A stretch of 52,487 bases of DNA from Oscillospiraceae bacterium (GTDB taxonomy: Bacteria; Bacillota; Clostridia; Oscillospirales; CAG-272): the NCBI GenBank assembly GCA_015064345.1, contig SVSK01000007.1, positions 1 to 52,487 on the forward strand, given 5' to 3'. The translations under genes and the position numbers were made by a program. Position 1 is the stretch's first letter. Each line of letters opens with the position of its first letter. Below the pieces are notes generated by a model. It worked only from the letters and a program-made list of their open reading frames with translations. It did no database searches and was not told the origin of the DNA. Positions 16,909 to 25,176 of this stretch are shown piece after piece.

Positions 16909-18078
16909 TTATGCTTTTTTCTTTCTGTGCACCGCGTATGTGGCGATCATGAGGCAAGCGAACAGGCCCATGAGATAATAAGGCAGGGTGAATATACCAA
17001 TGTGCTGTGCAAGCTGTCCGAACACCAGAGGAGCGACCATCAAGCCAATCGTTGCCGCCGCACCCTCAGCACCCATAATCGACTGTGACACTTCAACACC
17101 AAACATTCCGGGTGTAACGTACATGAGATTAGGCCACAGAGGTGCATTGCCGAAGCTACAGAGGAACATACCGACGGTAAACATAACAGGATTCTTTGCC
17201 AGCGCCATAATGGTGATAGCGATAATCACTACCGCCTGACCGGGGAAGATGATTTTCCATCCGGACAGCTTGGTGGAGACAATACCCGCGGTGAATCTGC
17301 CCAGGGCAAGTCCCACATAGTAGAACACCACGAGGAATGCCGCTTTATCGGAGCTCTCGCCGAAATGCTCAACCAGATATGTACTGCTCCAACCACCGCA
17401 CACGAACTCAATGGAGCATGAGCAGATGAACATGAAGCACATCGGAATCATTTTCGGAATTTTTATCATTTCTCGCACGGTAAGCGTTGTCTGGGTGATC
17501 TCGGCTGTCACCTCACCGTCTTTGACAAACTTCACCTTTTTCCAAAGGGGGTACGACACCGCAACTACCATCGTAATGGCAAGCTGTACAAGTGCAACCG
17601 TTCTGTAGCCGCCACGCCATCCGCCTGCACCCGCAATTGCGTATGACATGAGGTACGGGCTGAGCGCAACTCCAATGCCGTAGAAGCAATGGAGGAAGTT
17701 GATGTGCATCGCCTTGTAGTGGATCGCGGTATAGTTGTTAAGTCCTGCATCAATGGCACCTCCGCCAAGTCCGAGAGGAATGCTGAGGAGACAAAGTGCA
17801 AGGAAGCTGTTTGCGTAAACGTGAGCAAAAAGTGAAACCGCAGTGAGAAGTGTGCTGACCACAGTTACGCGGTAAACACCGAATCGGTTAATTATTCTCG
17901 GACTGAAAAGACTGGAGCAGAATGTGCCTATCAGACCTACAGCGGAGATGATACTCGCCCATGATATAGGCAGGTCAAATTCAGTGTATATTTCAGGCCA
18001 TGCGGCTCCCGTCAGAGAATCGGGTATGCCAAGTCCAATATAGCCTATGTAAATAACAATAAGAAGTAAAGTTGCCAT
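16909..18078 (-). CDS. Major facilitator superfamily transporter
   Basis: 389 residues, 12 predicted membrane helices. MFS loop features are visible: RIINRFGVYRV after helix 2 and GLALGRFTAGIVSTKLSG at the equivalent place in the second half. Helix 4 holds GLGGGAIDAGLNN, a pattern common in sugar/cation symporters of the FucP and related groups. Substrate unknown. It is monocistronic, with its own TTGACA/TAAACT promoter. Confidence 0.85.
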   Translation of the reverse strand: MATLLLIVIYIGYIGLGIPDSLTGAAWPEIYTEFDLPISWASIISAVGLIGTFCSSLFSPRIINRFGVYRVTVVSTLLTAVSLFAHVYANSFLALCLLSIPLGLGGGAIDAGLNNYTAIHYKAMHINFLHCFYGIGVALSPYLMSYAIAGAGGWRGGYRTVALVQLAITMVVAVSYPLWKKVKFVKDGEVTAEITQTTLTVREMIKIPKMIPMCFMFICSCSIEFVCGGWSSTYLVEHFGESSDKAAFLVVFYYVGLALGRFTAGIVSTKLSGWKIIFPGQAVVIIAITIMALAKNPVMFTVGMFLCSFGNAPLWPNLMYVTPGMFGVEVSQSIMGAEGAAATIGLMVAPLVFGQLAQHIGIFTLPYYLMGLFACLMIATYAVHRKKKA

Positions 18079-18108
18079 AGTTTTTCCTCAAAATATAATA
18101 CTTTCCAT

Positions 18109-18137
18109 AGTTTAGCAGAATTATTCTTTTTTGTCAA
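18109..18137 (-). promoter_or_regulatory. Promoter of the MFS gene
   Basis: On the minus strand, TTGACA (18137-18132), 17-nt spacer, TAAACT (18114-18109). Confidence 0.75.
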
Positions 18138-18159
18138 TGGAATACGAAAAAGCCGATAA

Positions 18160-18200
18160 AATATGTAAACCGTGCAGAGTGACCCACACGGTTTGTTTTT
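18160..18200 (-). terminator. Terminator of spoVT
   Basis: AAACCGTG (18167-18174) and CACGGTTT (18187-18194) form an 8-bp stem just after the spoVT stop; the minus-strand transcript continues ACATATTTTATC. Confidence 0.65.
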
Positions 18201-18738
18201 AGCTTTCAAGCTGTTTGCCAAGGAAACCTGCCGCAGTCTGGATGAGTTTCGCTTCAAGCTCGGGAGCGATCTTTCCGTCATTCTCACCTGTGCGAAGAGA
18301 TGCTACACAGCCGGTAATATCTCCCTCGGTGATAATAGGCATGAGGCATCCGATGGGATAACCTCCGTCAACGATGCTCACACCGCCGCTTTCGTGAGAG
18401 TGGTAAAGCTGACGGTTTTCGATCAGGCTCTCAGCCTCGGCGGCAATCTTGCGGTCGATATATTCCCTCTTCGGCACACCTGCGCACGCGATAACCACGT
18501 CTCTGTCGCAGATGGCTACGGAGAGTCCGCAGGTCTTGTGAAGTGTCTCCGCATACTGTCCCGCAAACTGTGCCATTTCTCCGATGGGAGAGTATTTCTT
18601 GAAAATGACCTCGCCCTCGTGGTCTGTGTAGATCTCAAGCGGGTCGCCCTCGCGGATACGCATTGTGCGTCGGATCTCTTTGGGTATAACAACTCTGCCA
18701 AGGTCGTCTATACGGCGTACTATTCCTGTTGCTTTCAT
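18199..18738 (-). CDS. spoVT: Stage V sporulation protein T, AbrB-type regulator with GAF domain
   Basis: 179 residues. The N-terminal swapped-hairpin AbrB domain (GIVRRIDDLGRVVIPKEIRR, about 5-24) binds DNA; the rest is a GAF-like sensor domain as in Bacillus subtilis SpoVT, whose length it matches. SpoVT tunes forespore gene expression late in sporulation. A sigma-G-like promoter lies upstream (18774-18802), which supports the assignment and a sporulating ancestry. Confidence 0.95.
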   Translation of the reverse strand: MKATGIVRRIDDLGRVVIPKEIRRTMRIREGDPLEIYTDHEGEVIFKKYSPIGEMAQFAGQYAETLHKTCGLSVAICDRDVVIACAGVPKREYIDRKIAAEAESLIENRQLYHSHESGGVSIVDGGYPIGCLMPIITEGDITGCVASLRTGENDGKIAPELEAKLIQTAAGFLGKQLES

Positions 18739-18773
18739 ATCTAAATCTCCTTTATTTGTCCGGTTGACGATGT

Positions 18774-18802
18774 TAGTATGTGCGAATATTGGAGAATTAT
18801 AC
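18774..18802 (-). promoter_or_regulatory. Sigma-G-like promoter of spoVT
   Basis: On the minus strand, GTATA (18802-18798), 17-nt spacer, CATACTA (18780-18774). This fits the forespore sigma-G pattern GnATA/CATnnTA and is 36 nt from the start codon. Confidence 0.65.
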
Positions 18803-18810
18803 TGCGATGA

Positions 18811-18839
18811 TTTACTTTTTGAGTTAAGTGTGATATAAT
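18811..18839 (+). promoter_or_regulatory. Promoter of the 139-residue hypothetical gene
   Basis: TTTACT (18811-18816), 17 nt, TATAAT (18834-18839), followed by an AGGTGGTG ribosome site. Confidence 0.65.
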
Positions 18840-18859
18840 AATAAAAAGGTGGTGATTAT

Positions 18860-19279
18860 ATGCTTATAAGACGTAAACTTTTGAATTGTGATGTTGAAAT
18901 GGATAACGAGCAAACTGCACAATGGTATGCCTACGCAGAAGATTGGGGATGTGAATGTGTAAATTGCCTCAATTTTTTAGAAGTTGCCAGACGTGGGTTA
19001 CTCCCGCCATATATCAAAAATCTTTTAGTAGAACTGCATATTCCCCCTACCAAAGCAACATATGTTTGTCTTTTGGACGGAGAACATCTATATCAATTCA
19101 GTTATCGAATCGTTGGAAATATATTATCTGTCCAATCTGAGTGGGAAGAAGACGGTCGTTGCTGCCATGAATCATATCCTTATGGTGCTCCCGATTTTCC
19201 CGCACCACACTTCGATATTGAGTTCTTTGTTGAACTGCCACAATTACAGATTAACATTTCAAATACAACAGCGGAGTGA
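18860..19279 (+). CDS. Conserved hypothetical with a W-x-CxCxxCxNF motif
   Basis: 139 residues, cytoplasmic. The signature DWGCECVNCLNF (about 29-40) clusters three Cys and may bind a metal; further on, PPTKATYVCLLDGEHLYQFSYRIVGN resembles a common but uncharacterised Firmicutes family. Codon use looks more AT-rich than in neighbouring genes (by eye), consistent with acquisition. No function is proposed. Confidence 0.65.
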   Translation: MLIRRKLLNCDVEMDNEQTAQWYAYAEDWGCECVNCLNFLEVARRGLLPPYIKNLLVELHIPPTKATYVCLLDGEHLYQFSYRIVGNILSVQSEWEEDGRCCHESYPYGAPDFPAPHFDIEFFVELPQLQINISNTTAE

Positions 19280-19298
19280 TTTTCACCTCGCTTTTTTC
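19270..19298 (+). terminator. Terminator of the 139-residue hypothetical gene
   Basis: Imperfect stem GCGGAGTGA/TCACCTCGC overlapping the stop codon, followed by TTTTTT. Confidence 0.6.
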
Positions 19299-19314
19299 GT
19301 CTCCCTCACAACGC

Positions 19315-19347
19315 AAAAAATGGTTACGCCGAAGCATAACCATTTTT
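19315..19347. terminator. Terminator of the nucleoside ABC operon (bidirectional)
   Basis: ATGGTTA (19320-19326) pairs with TAACCAT (19337-19343), inside A- and T-tracts on either side. It lies just past the last permease stop. Confidence 0.85.
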
Positions 19348-19350
19348 ATT

Positions 19351-20325
19351 TTATCTTTGTCCCTTATCGTAGGGAATTCCCTCTGCCTTTGGCGCTCTCG
19401 ATTTACCTGAAGCAAATGCAAGGATGAGAAGCACTACTACATACGGGATGATATTGTAGAAATAGATCGGAAGTCCTAAGTCTTTGAGGAAGAAAACTCC
19501 GTCTCCGTTTATATCAAGTGATGCGTAAGTCGCGCCTATACACTTGAGAAGTCCGAAAAGGAGTGAGCCAAGTGCAATGCCGATCGGCTTCCAGTTACCG
19601 AAGATCATGATTGCAAGTGCGAGGAAGCCCATTCCCGCAACTGTTCCCTCTGCAGTTCCGCTTGCAGTGGTTGCGATATAGATATATCCTCCCATACCTG
19701 CCAGCGCACCTGAAATTGTTGTGCCCAGGTATCTCATCTTATACACATTGATACCCACGCTGTCCGCCGCCTGAGGATGTTCACCGCATGCTCTCAAACG
19801 CAATCCGTACTTTGTCTTATAGAGAAGTATGGAAAGAATAATGAAAAGCGCTATAACAATGTAGGTAGAAATGAACATTTTATCGAAGAACGGCTTAAAA
19901 GCGTTTCCGATATCAGGATTGAACACTACGAAATTGAGGGGCTTGGGCATTGCAAGTCTGTCCTGCATGGAAACTATCTTTACTATGAGAAGTGTCGCCG
20001 CAGGAGCGAGCATATTGAGTGCTGTACCGCCGATAGTCTGGTCCGCCTTAAGGTTGATTGCGGAGAACGAAAGCAGAAGTGAAAACAGTGCACCAAATAT
20101 TGCCGCGATTGCCATTGCAATGATGAACATTACCTGCGGCTTGTCGATCAGTATGTTGTTATTCTGCATGAAGTGCACCGAAAGCGCGCCCATAAACGAT
20201 CCAAAGATCATCATACCGTCGAGAGCAATGTTGATAATACCGCTTCGCTCTGCAAATACTCCCGCAAGAGCAACTATCATAAGGGGGATAGTATAAATTA
20301 AAGTTTGCTGAATGAGAAAGGTCAT
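19351..20325 (-). CDS. ABC transporter permease, nucleoside (BmpA-associated) type, second subunit
   Basis: 324 residues, about 9 membrane helices, of the branched-chain-type permease family (BPD_transp_2). The GIINIALDGMMIFGSF segment and the EAA-like loop RACGEHPQAADSVGIN are those of NupQ-like permeases that import nucleosides with a BMP lipoprotein. It overlaps the upstream permease gene by 4 bp and is last in the operon. Confidence 0.88.
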   Translation of the reverse strand: MTFLIQQTLIYTIPLMIVALAGVFAERSGIINIALDGMMIFGSFMGALSVHFMQNNNILIDKPQVMFIIAMAIAAIFGALFSLLLSFSAINLKADQTIGGTALNMLAPAATLLIVKIVSMQDRLAMPKPLNFVVFNPDIGNAFKPFFDKMFISTYIVIALFIILSILLYKTKYGLRLRACGEHPQAADSVGINVYKMRYLGTTISGALAGMGGYIYIATTASGTAEGTVAGMGFLALAIMIFGNWKPIGIALGSLLFGLLKCIGATYASLDINGDGVFFLKDLGLPIYFYNIIPYVVVLLILAFASGKSRAPKAEGIPYDKGQR

Positions 20326-21566
20326 TTGTTTTCTTCCTCCTCATCTTCAGATTTATCCTTCGTGTCCGTTTTCTCAATAGCCTTTACTGCTCTGCGTCTT
20401 GAGAGCATTTCCTTAATAAGCTGTGAGAAGCTTGCGAAGTAAATGATAACCGCGATAATAAGGTCCGAAACGTATTCGTTATAGGCGGTGAATCCTGCAA
20501 GGTTATATCCACCCTTGTCGATAAAGCGAAGGAATACCGAACTAAAAATTACGCCAAGAGGATTGTTGCTCGCAAGAAGAGCTACGGGGATTCCGTTGAA
20601 TCCGGTATCGGGAAGACGTCCGTATGTATTCCAAGCAAGCTCTGCTCCGCCGTTCAGATAATAAAGTGATGCGCCAATTGCTGCAAGTCCACCGGCTATT
20701 GCCATGGAGAGCATGATATTGCGCTTCTCGTTCATTCCGGCGTATTTTGCTGCATTTCTATTGTATCCGCAGGCCTTAAGCTCGTATCCCAGTGTCGTTT
20801 TGTTCATAAGAACGAATATTCCTGCCGCGATCACTATGGCGATGAAGATACCTATATCAATGTTTGAACCGGGGAAAAGCTTGTCAAGACCAAGTCTCGG
20901 AGTGGATACCCCGTTTGCTGTGGTGGGAAGCGTATATGCGGTTTTTCCGCCTGCAGTATTGATAAACTGCTTATGATTTGCGAACACCCAGCTGACTATA
21001 TTCGCCGCGATCCAGTTGGTCATGATGCAGACGATAACCTCGTTGACGTTGAGGAATGCCTTGAAAAATCCGGGAATAAGCCCCCAGATCATTCCGCATA
21101 TCATTCCCACAAGAAGTGCCAAAAGCCATACCCAAAATGCCGTTTGAGGTGTGGTGGGAATGGAAAGCGCAACGATTACCGAGCCCATGGCACCCATAAG
21201 ATACTGTCCCGGTGCTCCGATGTTGAAAAGTCCGGTTTTGAAAGCTATGGCAACCGAAAGACCTGTCATAAGAAGAGGTGCAGCCTCAAAAAGCATATCG
21301 CCAAAAACGAATGCGATATTTCTTGATCCGCCGCTGGCAAAGGGACCTGCGAGAATTATTCCAAGTCCTCTGAATGAGTCGTAGAGCGGTATCTTTTCTG
21401 AAGTTAGAGCGAGGATAACAAGCACAAGCCATCCCACAAGAATACCCGAAATTATACAGAGTAAGGACGAAATAACTGCTTTTGTCCCGTCTTTTTTATA
21501 GATGGAGAGAAGCCACGAGTCTTTTCCTTTTTCAGAAGTCAATGAAGATCCGAGTCTTTTTTTCAT
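20322..21566 (-). CDS. ABC transporter permease, nucleoside (BmpA-associated) type, first subunit
   Basis: 414 residues. A soluble charged N-terminus, about 10 membrane helices, a coupling loop KACGYNRNAAKYAGMN, and a charged acidic C-terminal tail (KSEDEEEENK). NupP-like. It overlaps both neighbours by 4 bp, indicating tight translational coupling of the ATPase and the two permeases. Confidence 0.88.
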   Translation of the reverse strand: MKKRLGSSLTSEKGKDSWLLSIYKKDGTKAVISSLLCIISGILVGWLVLVILALTSEKIPLYDSFRGLGIILAGPFASGGSRNIAFVFGDMLFEAAPLLMTGLSVAIAFKTGLFNIGAPGQYLMGAMGSVIVALSIPTTPQTAFWVWLLALLVGMICGMIWGLIPGFFKAFLNVNEVIVCIMTNWIAANIVSWVFANHKQFINTAGGKTAYTLPTTANGVSTPRLGLDKLFPGSNIDIGIFIAIVIAAGIFVLMNKTTLGYELKACGYNRNAAKYAGMNEKRNIMLSMAIAGGLAAIGASLYYLNGGAELAWNTYGRLPDTGFNGIPVALLASNNPLGVIFSSVFLRFIDKGGYNLAGFTAYNEYVSDLIIAVIIYFASFSQLIKEMLSRRRAVKAIEKTDTKDKSEDEEEENK

Positions 21567-23152
21567 TCTGTTACCTCCCCTCTCTGCTGCCGTTTTGCTC
21601 CTGCCATGTAAAGTCCAAGTTCCTGTACGGTAACGGTCTTGGGGTTAAGCTCACCCACTATCTCACCCTCGTACATAACGAGAATTCTGTCTGAGAGACT
21701 CATTACCTCTTCAAGTTCAAGAGAAACAAGAAGCACAGCCGTGCCGTTATCTCTTGAGTTTACAATCTGCTTGTGGATATATTCAATAGCACCAACGTCA
21801 AGTCCGCGAGTGGGCTGAACTGCAACCAAAAGCTTGTGACTGCGGTCCATCTCCCGGGCAACGATGGCTTTTTGCTGATTTCCTCCCGACATTGAACGGG
21901 AAGTAGTGACGGCACCCTGACCGGAGCGCACATCAAACCGATCTATGAGATCGTTCGCATAGTCACGCACAGCGTCAAAGCGTATAAATCCGTTCTTTTG
22001 AAATGTAGGTTCGAAATATCTTTGAAGCACCATATTCTGCTCAAGAGAATAGTCAAGCACAAGTCCATGCTTATGTCTGTCCTCCGGGATATGGCTCATT
22101 CCATGGGTGTTTCTGTATCTGATGCTCTTGTTTGTTATGTCCTCGCCAAGAAGACGGATGGCTCCGCTTTCTACCTTAGTAAGACCTGTGAGCGCATGTA
22201 CAAACTCTGTCTGGCCGTTGCCATCAATACCTGCAATACAAACGATCTCACCTTCTCGCACTGACAGGGACACGTCATGAACGGAGTCTTTCTTACCTGC
22301 GCCGCCCTTAACGCACATCTTCTCGATCTCAAGCACCAGTTCTCCCGCTTTTGCGTCTTCTTTGTCAACAACAAACTTAACGTCACGTCCAACCATCATG
22401 TTGGAAAGTTCTTCCTTTGTTGTTTCGGCTATATTGACCGTACCGATATATTTACCCTTGCGAAGTACTGTACATCTGTCAGCCACCGCCATGATCTCGT
22501 TAAGCTTATGAGTTATGAAAAGGATAGATTTACCCTCACTCGCAAGCCCGCGCATAACGCTCATCAGCTCGTCGATCTCCTGGGGAGTCAGTACAGCAGT
22601 CGGCTCGTCAAAAATCAGAATTTCGTTGTCACGGTACAGCATCTTAAGGATCTCTGTTCTCTGTTGCATACCTACGGTGATATCTTCAACGATTGCGTCG
22701 GGGTCAACATTGAGGCCATAAGTGTCCGAAAGTCTCAAAACCTTCTCGCGCGCCTGCTTTTTTCTGAGGAATCCCGCCGTATTGGGCTCTACCCCGAGAA
22801 TGATATTATCAAGCACCGTAAACACGTCAACAAGCTTAAAGTGCTGATGGACCATTCCGATACCGAGTGCGTTTGCGTCATTGGGGTCCTTTATGGTAAC
22901 TACCTCACCGTTTTTCCGTATCTCGCCATGCTCAGGCTGATAGAGGCCGAAAAGTACGCTCATGAGAGTAGATTTACCCGCTCCGTTTTCGCCAAGAAGC
23001 GCGTGTATCTCACCTCGCTTAAGCTGCAAGGTAATGTCGTCATTCGCTATGATGCCCGGAAACTCCTTTGTGATGTTACACATCTCAATAATGTATGGAT
23101 ATTCCTCATTCACAGCCTGTGCGACCTCGTCCTTTCTCATTTTTTCACTCAT
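21563..23152 (-). CDS. ABC transporter ATP-binding protein with two nucleotide-binding domains, nucleoside uptake
   Basis: 529 residues from the ATG at 23152, which has AAAGGAG 8 nt upstream; the frame stays open to 23305 without support. The first NBD has Walker A GENGAGKST and Walker B ILIFDEPTAVL. The second NBD has a degenerate Walker A GIDGNGQTE and the signature MSGGNQQKA. This asymmetry is typical of RbsA/NupO-type ATPases, which drive the adjacent permease pair. Confidence 0.92.
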   Translation of the reverse strand: MSEKMRKDEVAQAVNEEYPYIIEMCNITKEFPGIIANDDITLQLKRGEIHALLGENGAGKSTLMSVLFGLYQPEHGEIRKNGEVVTIKDPNDANALGIGMVHQHFKLVDVFTVLDNIILGVEPNTAGFLRKKQAREKVLRLSDTYGLNVDPDAIVEDITVGMQQRTEILKMLYRDNEILIFDEPTAVLTPQEIDELMSVMRGLASEGKSILFITHKLNEIMAVADRCTVLRKGKYIGTVNIAETTKEELSNMMVGRDVKFVVDKEDAKAGELVLEIEKMCVKGGAGKKDSVHDVSLSVREGEIVCIAGIDGNGQTEFVHALTGLTKVESGAIRLLGEDITNKSIRYRNTHGMSHIPEDRHKHGLVLDYSLEQNMVLQRYFEPTFQKNGFIRFDAVRDYANDLIDRFDVRSGQGAVTTSRSMSGGNQQKAIVAREMDRSHKLLVAVQPTRGLDVGAIEYIHKQIVNSRDNGTAVLLVSLELEEVMSLSDRILVMYEGEIVGELNPKTVTVQELGLYMAGAKRQQRGEVTE

Positions 23153-23220
23153 ATCAAGTGCTCCTTTATTTATGTGTACGTTCTTCATTTTTGTTAACCG
23201 CACAAGGGAGTGTAGCAAAC

Positions 23221-23297
23221 AAAAAGGAAGGACACTTTGCATCCTTAATCTTTCGATAATTAACGGACGCGGAGCCCTCCCTCGGGAAAACTCCGCG
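23221..23297 (-). promoter_or_regulatory. Intercistronic hairpins between the BMP lipoprotein and the ATPase
   Basis: CGCGGAG (23268-23274) pairs with CTCCGCG (23291-23297). Downstream on the minus transcript a weaker AAGGA/TCCTT hairpin precedes CCTTTTTG (23247-23221). Such structures commonly let the binding protein be made in excess over the membrane components. Confidence 0.5.
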
Positions 23298-23341
23298 AAC
23301 CGCATTGTTTATGAATTACAATCTTCGACTAATAATATATA

Positions 23342-24451
23342 TTATTCAAAGTCTACTACAACGTACTCAAAATCTGCAAGCCAGTCAGCATTGTTAGCAT
23401 CGGCGGGAGTTGTTGCATCGGGAACGATTGTGCCGTCCTTGATCTGTGCGAGAAGAGCGTTGTACTCGTCAGCTGTGAATGTGGTGAATCTGGATGTTGC
23501 GATAGGAAGACCTGTAGCATCGTCGGAAGCACCGAGGTTCTGAGTCTTGCCTGCAAGCTCTGTATCCCACTTGTCTGCATAGTACTGTTCAAGTACCTTA
23601 CCAACGGATTCCTTAAGGCCCTTAACTGCACTTGTGATAACAAGGTCAGAAGCATAGGACTGGTCAACGTCAACACCAATGATCTTGGAGCCGGGGTTTG
23701 CCTCAGCCGCAGACTTAACGCTCTCGAACATGGAGCCGCCGCATGCGAATACTACTTCTGTTCCGCTGCTGTACCAACCGTTGATCTGAGCCTGAAGTTC
23801 TGCAGATGCACTGAAGCTTGCGCCGTGCTGATAGCTGTACTTAACTGTTACTTCACCCTTTTCAAGGCCGAGAGCCTTTGCAGCTGCTTCTGCGCCCTGA
23901 ACGAAGCCGTAACCAAAGCGGTTACAAGCAGGGTTGGAGCCGCCGCCACCACCGGTATAACCGAGGTTTCTGTAGCCGTCCATAACTGCTGCGTAGCCTG
24001 CGAGGTAGCCGGATTCCTGTTCCTTGTAAACAACTGCTGTTACATTGGGAAGAGCGTTGCCAGCGTCGTCAGTAAGTGTCCAACCGTCGATGAATACGAA
24101 CTTAACGTCGGGATTTTCCTTTGCAACTGTTGTCATAGCGGTTGCCTGAAGGAAGCCGGGAGCAATAATGATCTTTGCGCCGTTTGTGATAGCCTGTCTC
24201 ATAGCTGCGATACGGTCGTTGTCAGTAGCATCGGAGCCGTTTGCGGGCTGGTAGTACTTGTAGGTCTTGCCGTTAGCCTTAGCGAAAGCTTCAGCACCTT
24301 CCCATGTACCCTGGTTGAAGCCCTTGTCCATGAGCTGACCAACGTCAGTAACTACTGCGATCTCATATGTATCACTACCCTTGCACGCTGTAAGAACCAT
24401 AGCGGACATAACCATAATGATGCACAGGATCAAACTTAAAGCCTTTTTCAT
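23342..24451 (-). CDS. BMP-family nucleoside-binding lipoprotein
   Basis: 369 residues. A lipoprotein signal peptide ends in the lipobox VLTAC with lipidated Cys23. The mature part has the PnrA/BmpA fold: VVTDVGQLMDKGFNQGTWEG near the N-terminus and FACGGSMFESV and IIGVDVDQS later, which line the nucleoside pocket. The start at 24451 has a GAGGAG ribosome site; the frame continues to 24550 without one. It heads the operon and would deliver purine nucleosides to the two permeases. Confidence 0.93.
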   Translation of the reverse strand: MKKALSLILCIIMVMSAMVLTACKGSDTYEIAVVTDVGQLMDKGFNQGTWEGAEAFAKANGKTYKYYQPANGSDATDNDRIAAMRQAITNGAKIIIAPGFLQATAMTTVAKENPDVKFVFIDGWTLTDDAGNALPNVTAVVYKEQESGYLAGYAAVMDGYRNLGYTGGGGGSNPACNRFGYGFVQGAEAAAKALGLEKGEVTVKYSYQHGASFSASAELQAQINGWYSSGTEVVFACGGSMFESVKSAAEANPGSKIIGVDVDQSYASDLVITSAVKGLKESVGKVLEQYYADKWDTELAGKTQNLGASDDATGLPIATSRFTTFTADEYNALLAQIKDGTIVPDATTPADANNADWLADFEYVVVDFE

Positions 24452-24487
24452 GTTTTTCTCCTCTATTTTGGGTGTTACCCATATTTT

Positions 24488-24502
24488 AGCATTATTTATG
24501 CT
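24488..24502 (-). promoter_or_regulatory. Inverted repeat in the BMP leader
   Basis: AGCAT/ATGCT arms with a 5-nt spacer lie directly downstream of the -10, where a repressor could bind. A second element GGGT/ACCC lies closer to the start codon. Confidence 0.4.
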
Positions 24503-24508
24503 ACTTTC

Positions 24509-24537
24509 ATTATAAACTAATCGTGCAAAACTGTCAA
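24509..24537 (-). promoter_or_regulatory. Promoter of the nucleoside ABC operon
   Basis: On the minus strand, TTGACA (24537-24532), 17 nt, TATAAT (24514-24509): full consensus. Confidence 0.92.
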
Positions 24538-24552
24538 TGCTTTCATACAAAA

Positions 24553-24575
24553 AATATTAATATATTCTTAATATT
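24553..24575. promoter_or_regulatory. AT-rich inverted repeat upstream of the BMP promoter; rest of the gap is featureless
   Basis: AATATTAA (24553-24560) and TTAATATT (24568-24575) are perfect arms with a 7-nt spacer, 16 nt upstream of the -35. It may be a regulator site or an UP-like AT tract. The gene-free stretch 24452-24785 otherwise holds the two divergent promoters; nothing is recognised in 24576-24728. Confidence 0.35.
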
Positions 24576-24728
24576 TCAACGGTTTTTGCATAAATTCACA
24601 CCATTGTGCCCAAAATTAACGAAAAATCCCGCAAAATCCTCAATGATTATTCAAAATATCGAATACTCCCACCGTTACAATGCATGCAGGCTGTTAAAAT
24701 CTGCGCGGCGACCCATGGCTTAAAATCA

Positions 24729-24757
24729 TTGACAAACTCGTTAGACAGATGTATAAT
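24729..24757 (+). promoter_or_regulatory. Promoter of the BlaI-type repressor gene
   Basis: TTGACA (24729-24734), 17 nt, TATAAT (24752-24757): full consensus. Confidence 0.92.
24742..24755 (+). promoter_or_regulatory. Probable autoregulatory BlaI/CopY-type operator
   Basis: TAGACAGATGTATA is a near-palindrome containing GACAGATGTA, one mismatch from the TACAnnTGTA core bound by BlaI/MecI/CopY proteins. It overlaps the -10 of the promoter of a BlaI-type gene. Confidence 0.6.
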
Positions 24758-24785
24758 ATAAATAAAACAACTCAAAGGAGTCGTT

Positions 24786-25175
24786 ATGGATAAAGAAATC
24801 AACTATGATACAAAACTTCCCGAGAGCGAGCTTGATGTGATGCTTGCAGTTTGGAATACTGAGGCGCCGGTTACATCTCCTAAGCTGATGAAGGCTCTCG
24901 GAAATGATCGCGGATGGAAGGCTCCCACGCTCATCTCGTTCCTGAATCGACTTGAGGAGAGGGGATTCATCGCCTCGTCAAAGAGCGGCAAGGAGAGGAT
25001 CTACACAGCCCTCGCTGACAAGGATAAATATCTCCATCGCTTGGCCTGCTCATTTGTTGAGAGATGCTACAACGGTTCAGTAGGTGACTTCCTCAACTCT
25101 CTTTACATGAACAAAATGCTTGACAACAACGATATCGATGCCCTTCTCACCTGGCTGAAGGCGAAGTACAACTGA
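24786..25175 (+). CDS. BlaI/MecI/CopY-family transcriptional repressor
   Basis: 129 residues. A winged-helix N-terminal domain (about 10-80: LPESELDVMLAVWN, WKAPTLISFLNRLEERGFI) and a short helical dimerisation domain match the family. No BlaR1-type sensor protease or beta-lactamase is nearby; the partner is the unknown gene 1 nt downstream. A CopY-like site over its own promoter suggests autorepression. Confidence 0.9.
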   Translation: MDKEINYDTKLPESELDVMLAVWNTEAPVTSPKLMKALGNDRGWKAPTLISFLNRLEERGFIASSKSGKERIYTALADKDKYLHRLACSFVERCYNGSVGDFLNSLYMNKMLDNNDIDALLTWLKAKYN

Positions 25176-25176
25176 T

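Noticed and set aside
24786-25175. A beta-lactam resistance locus
   Set aside because: Only a BlaI-type repressor is present; there is no BlaR1 sensor or beta-lactamase nearby.
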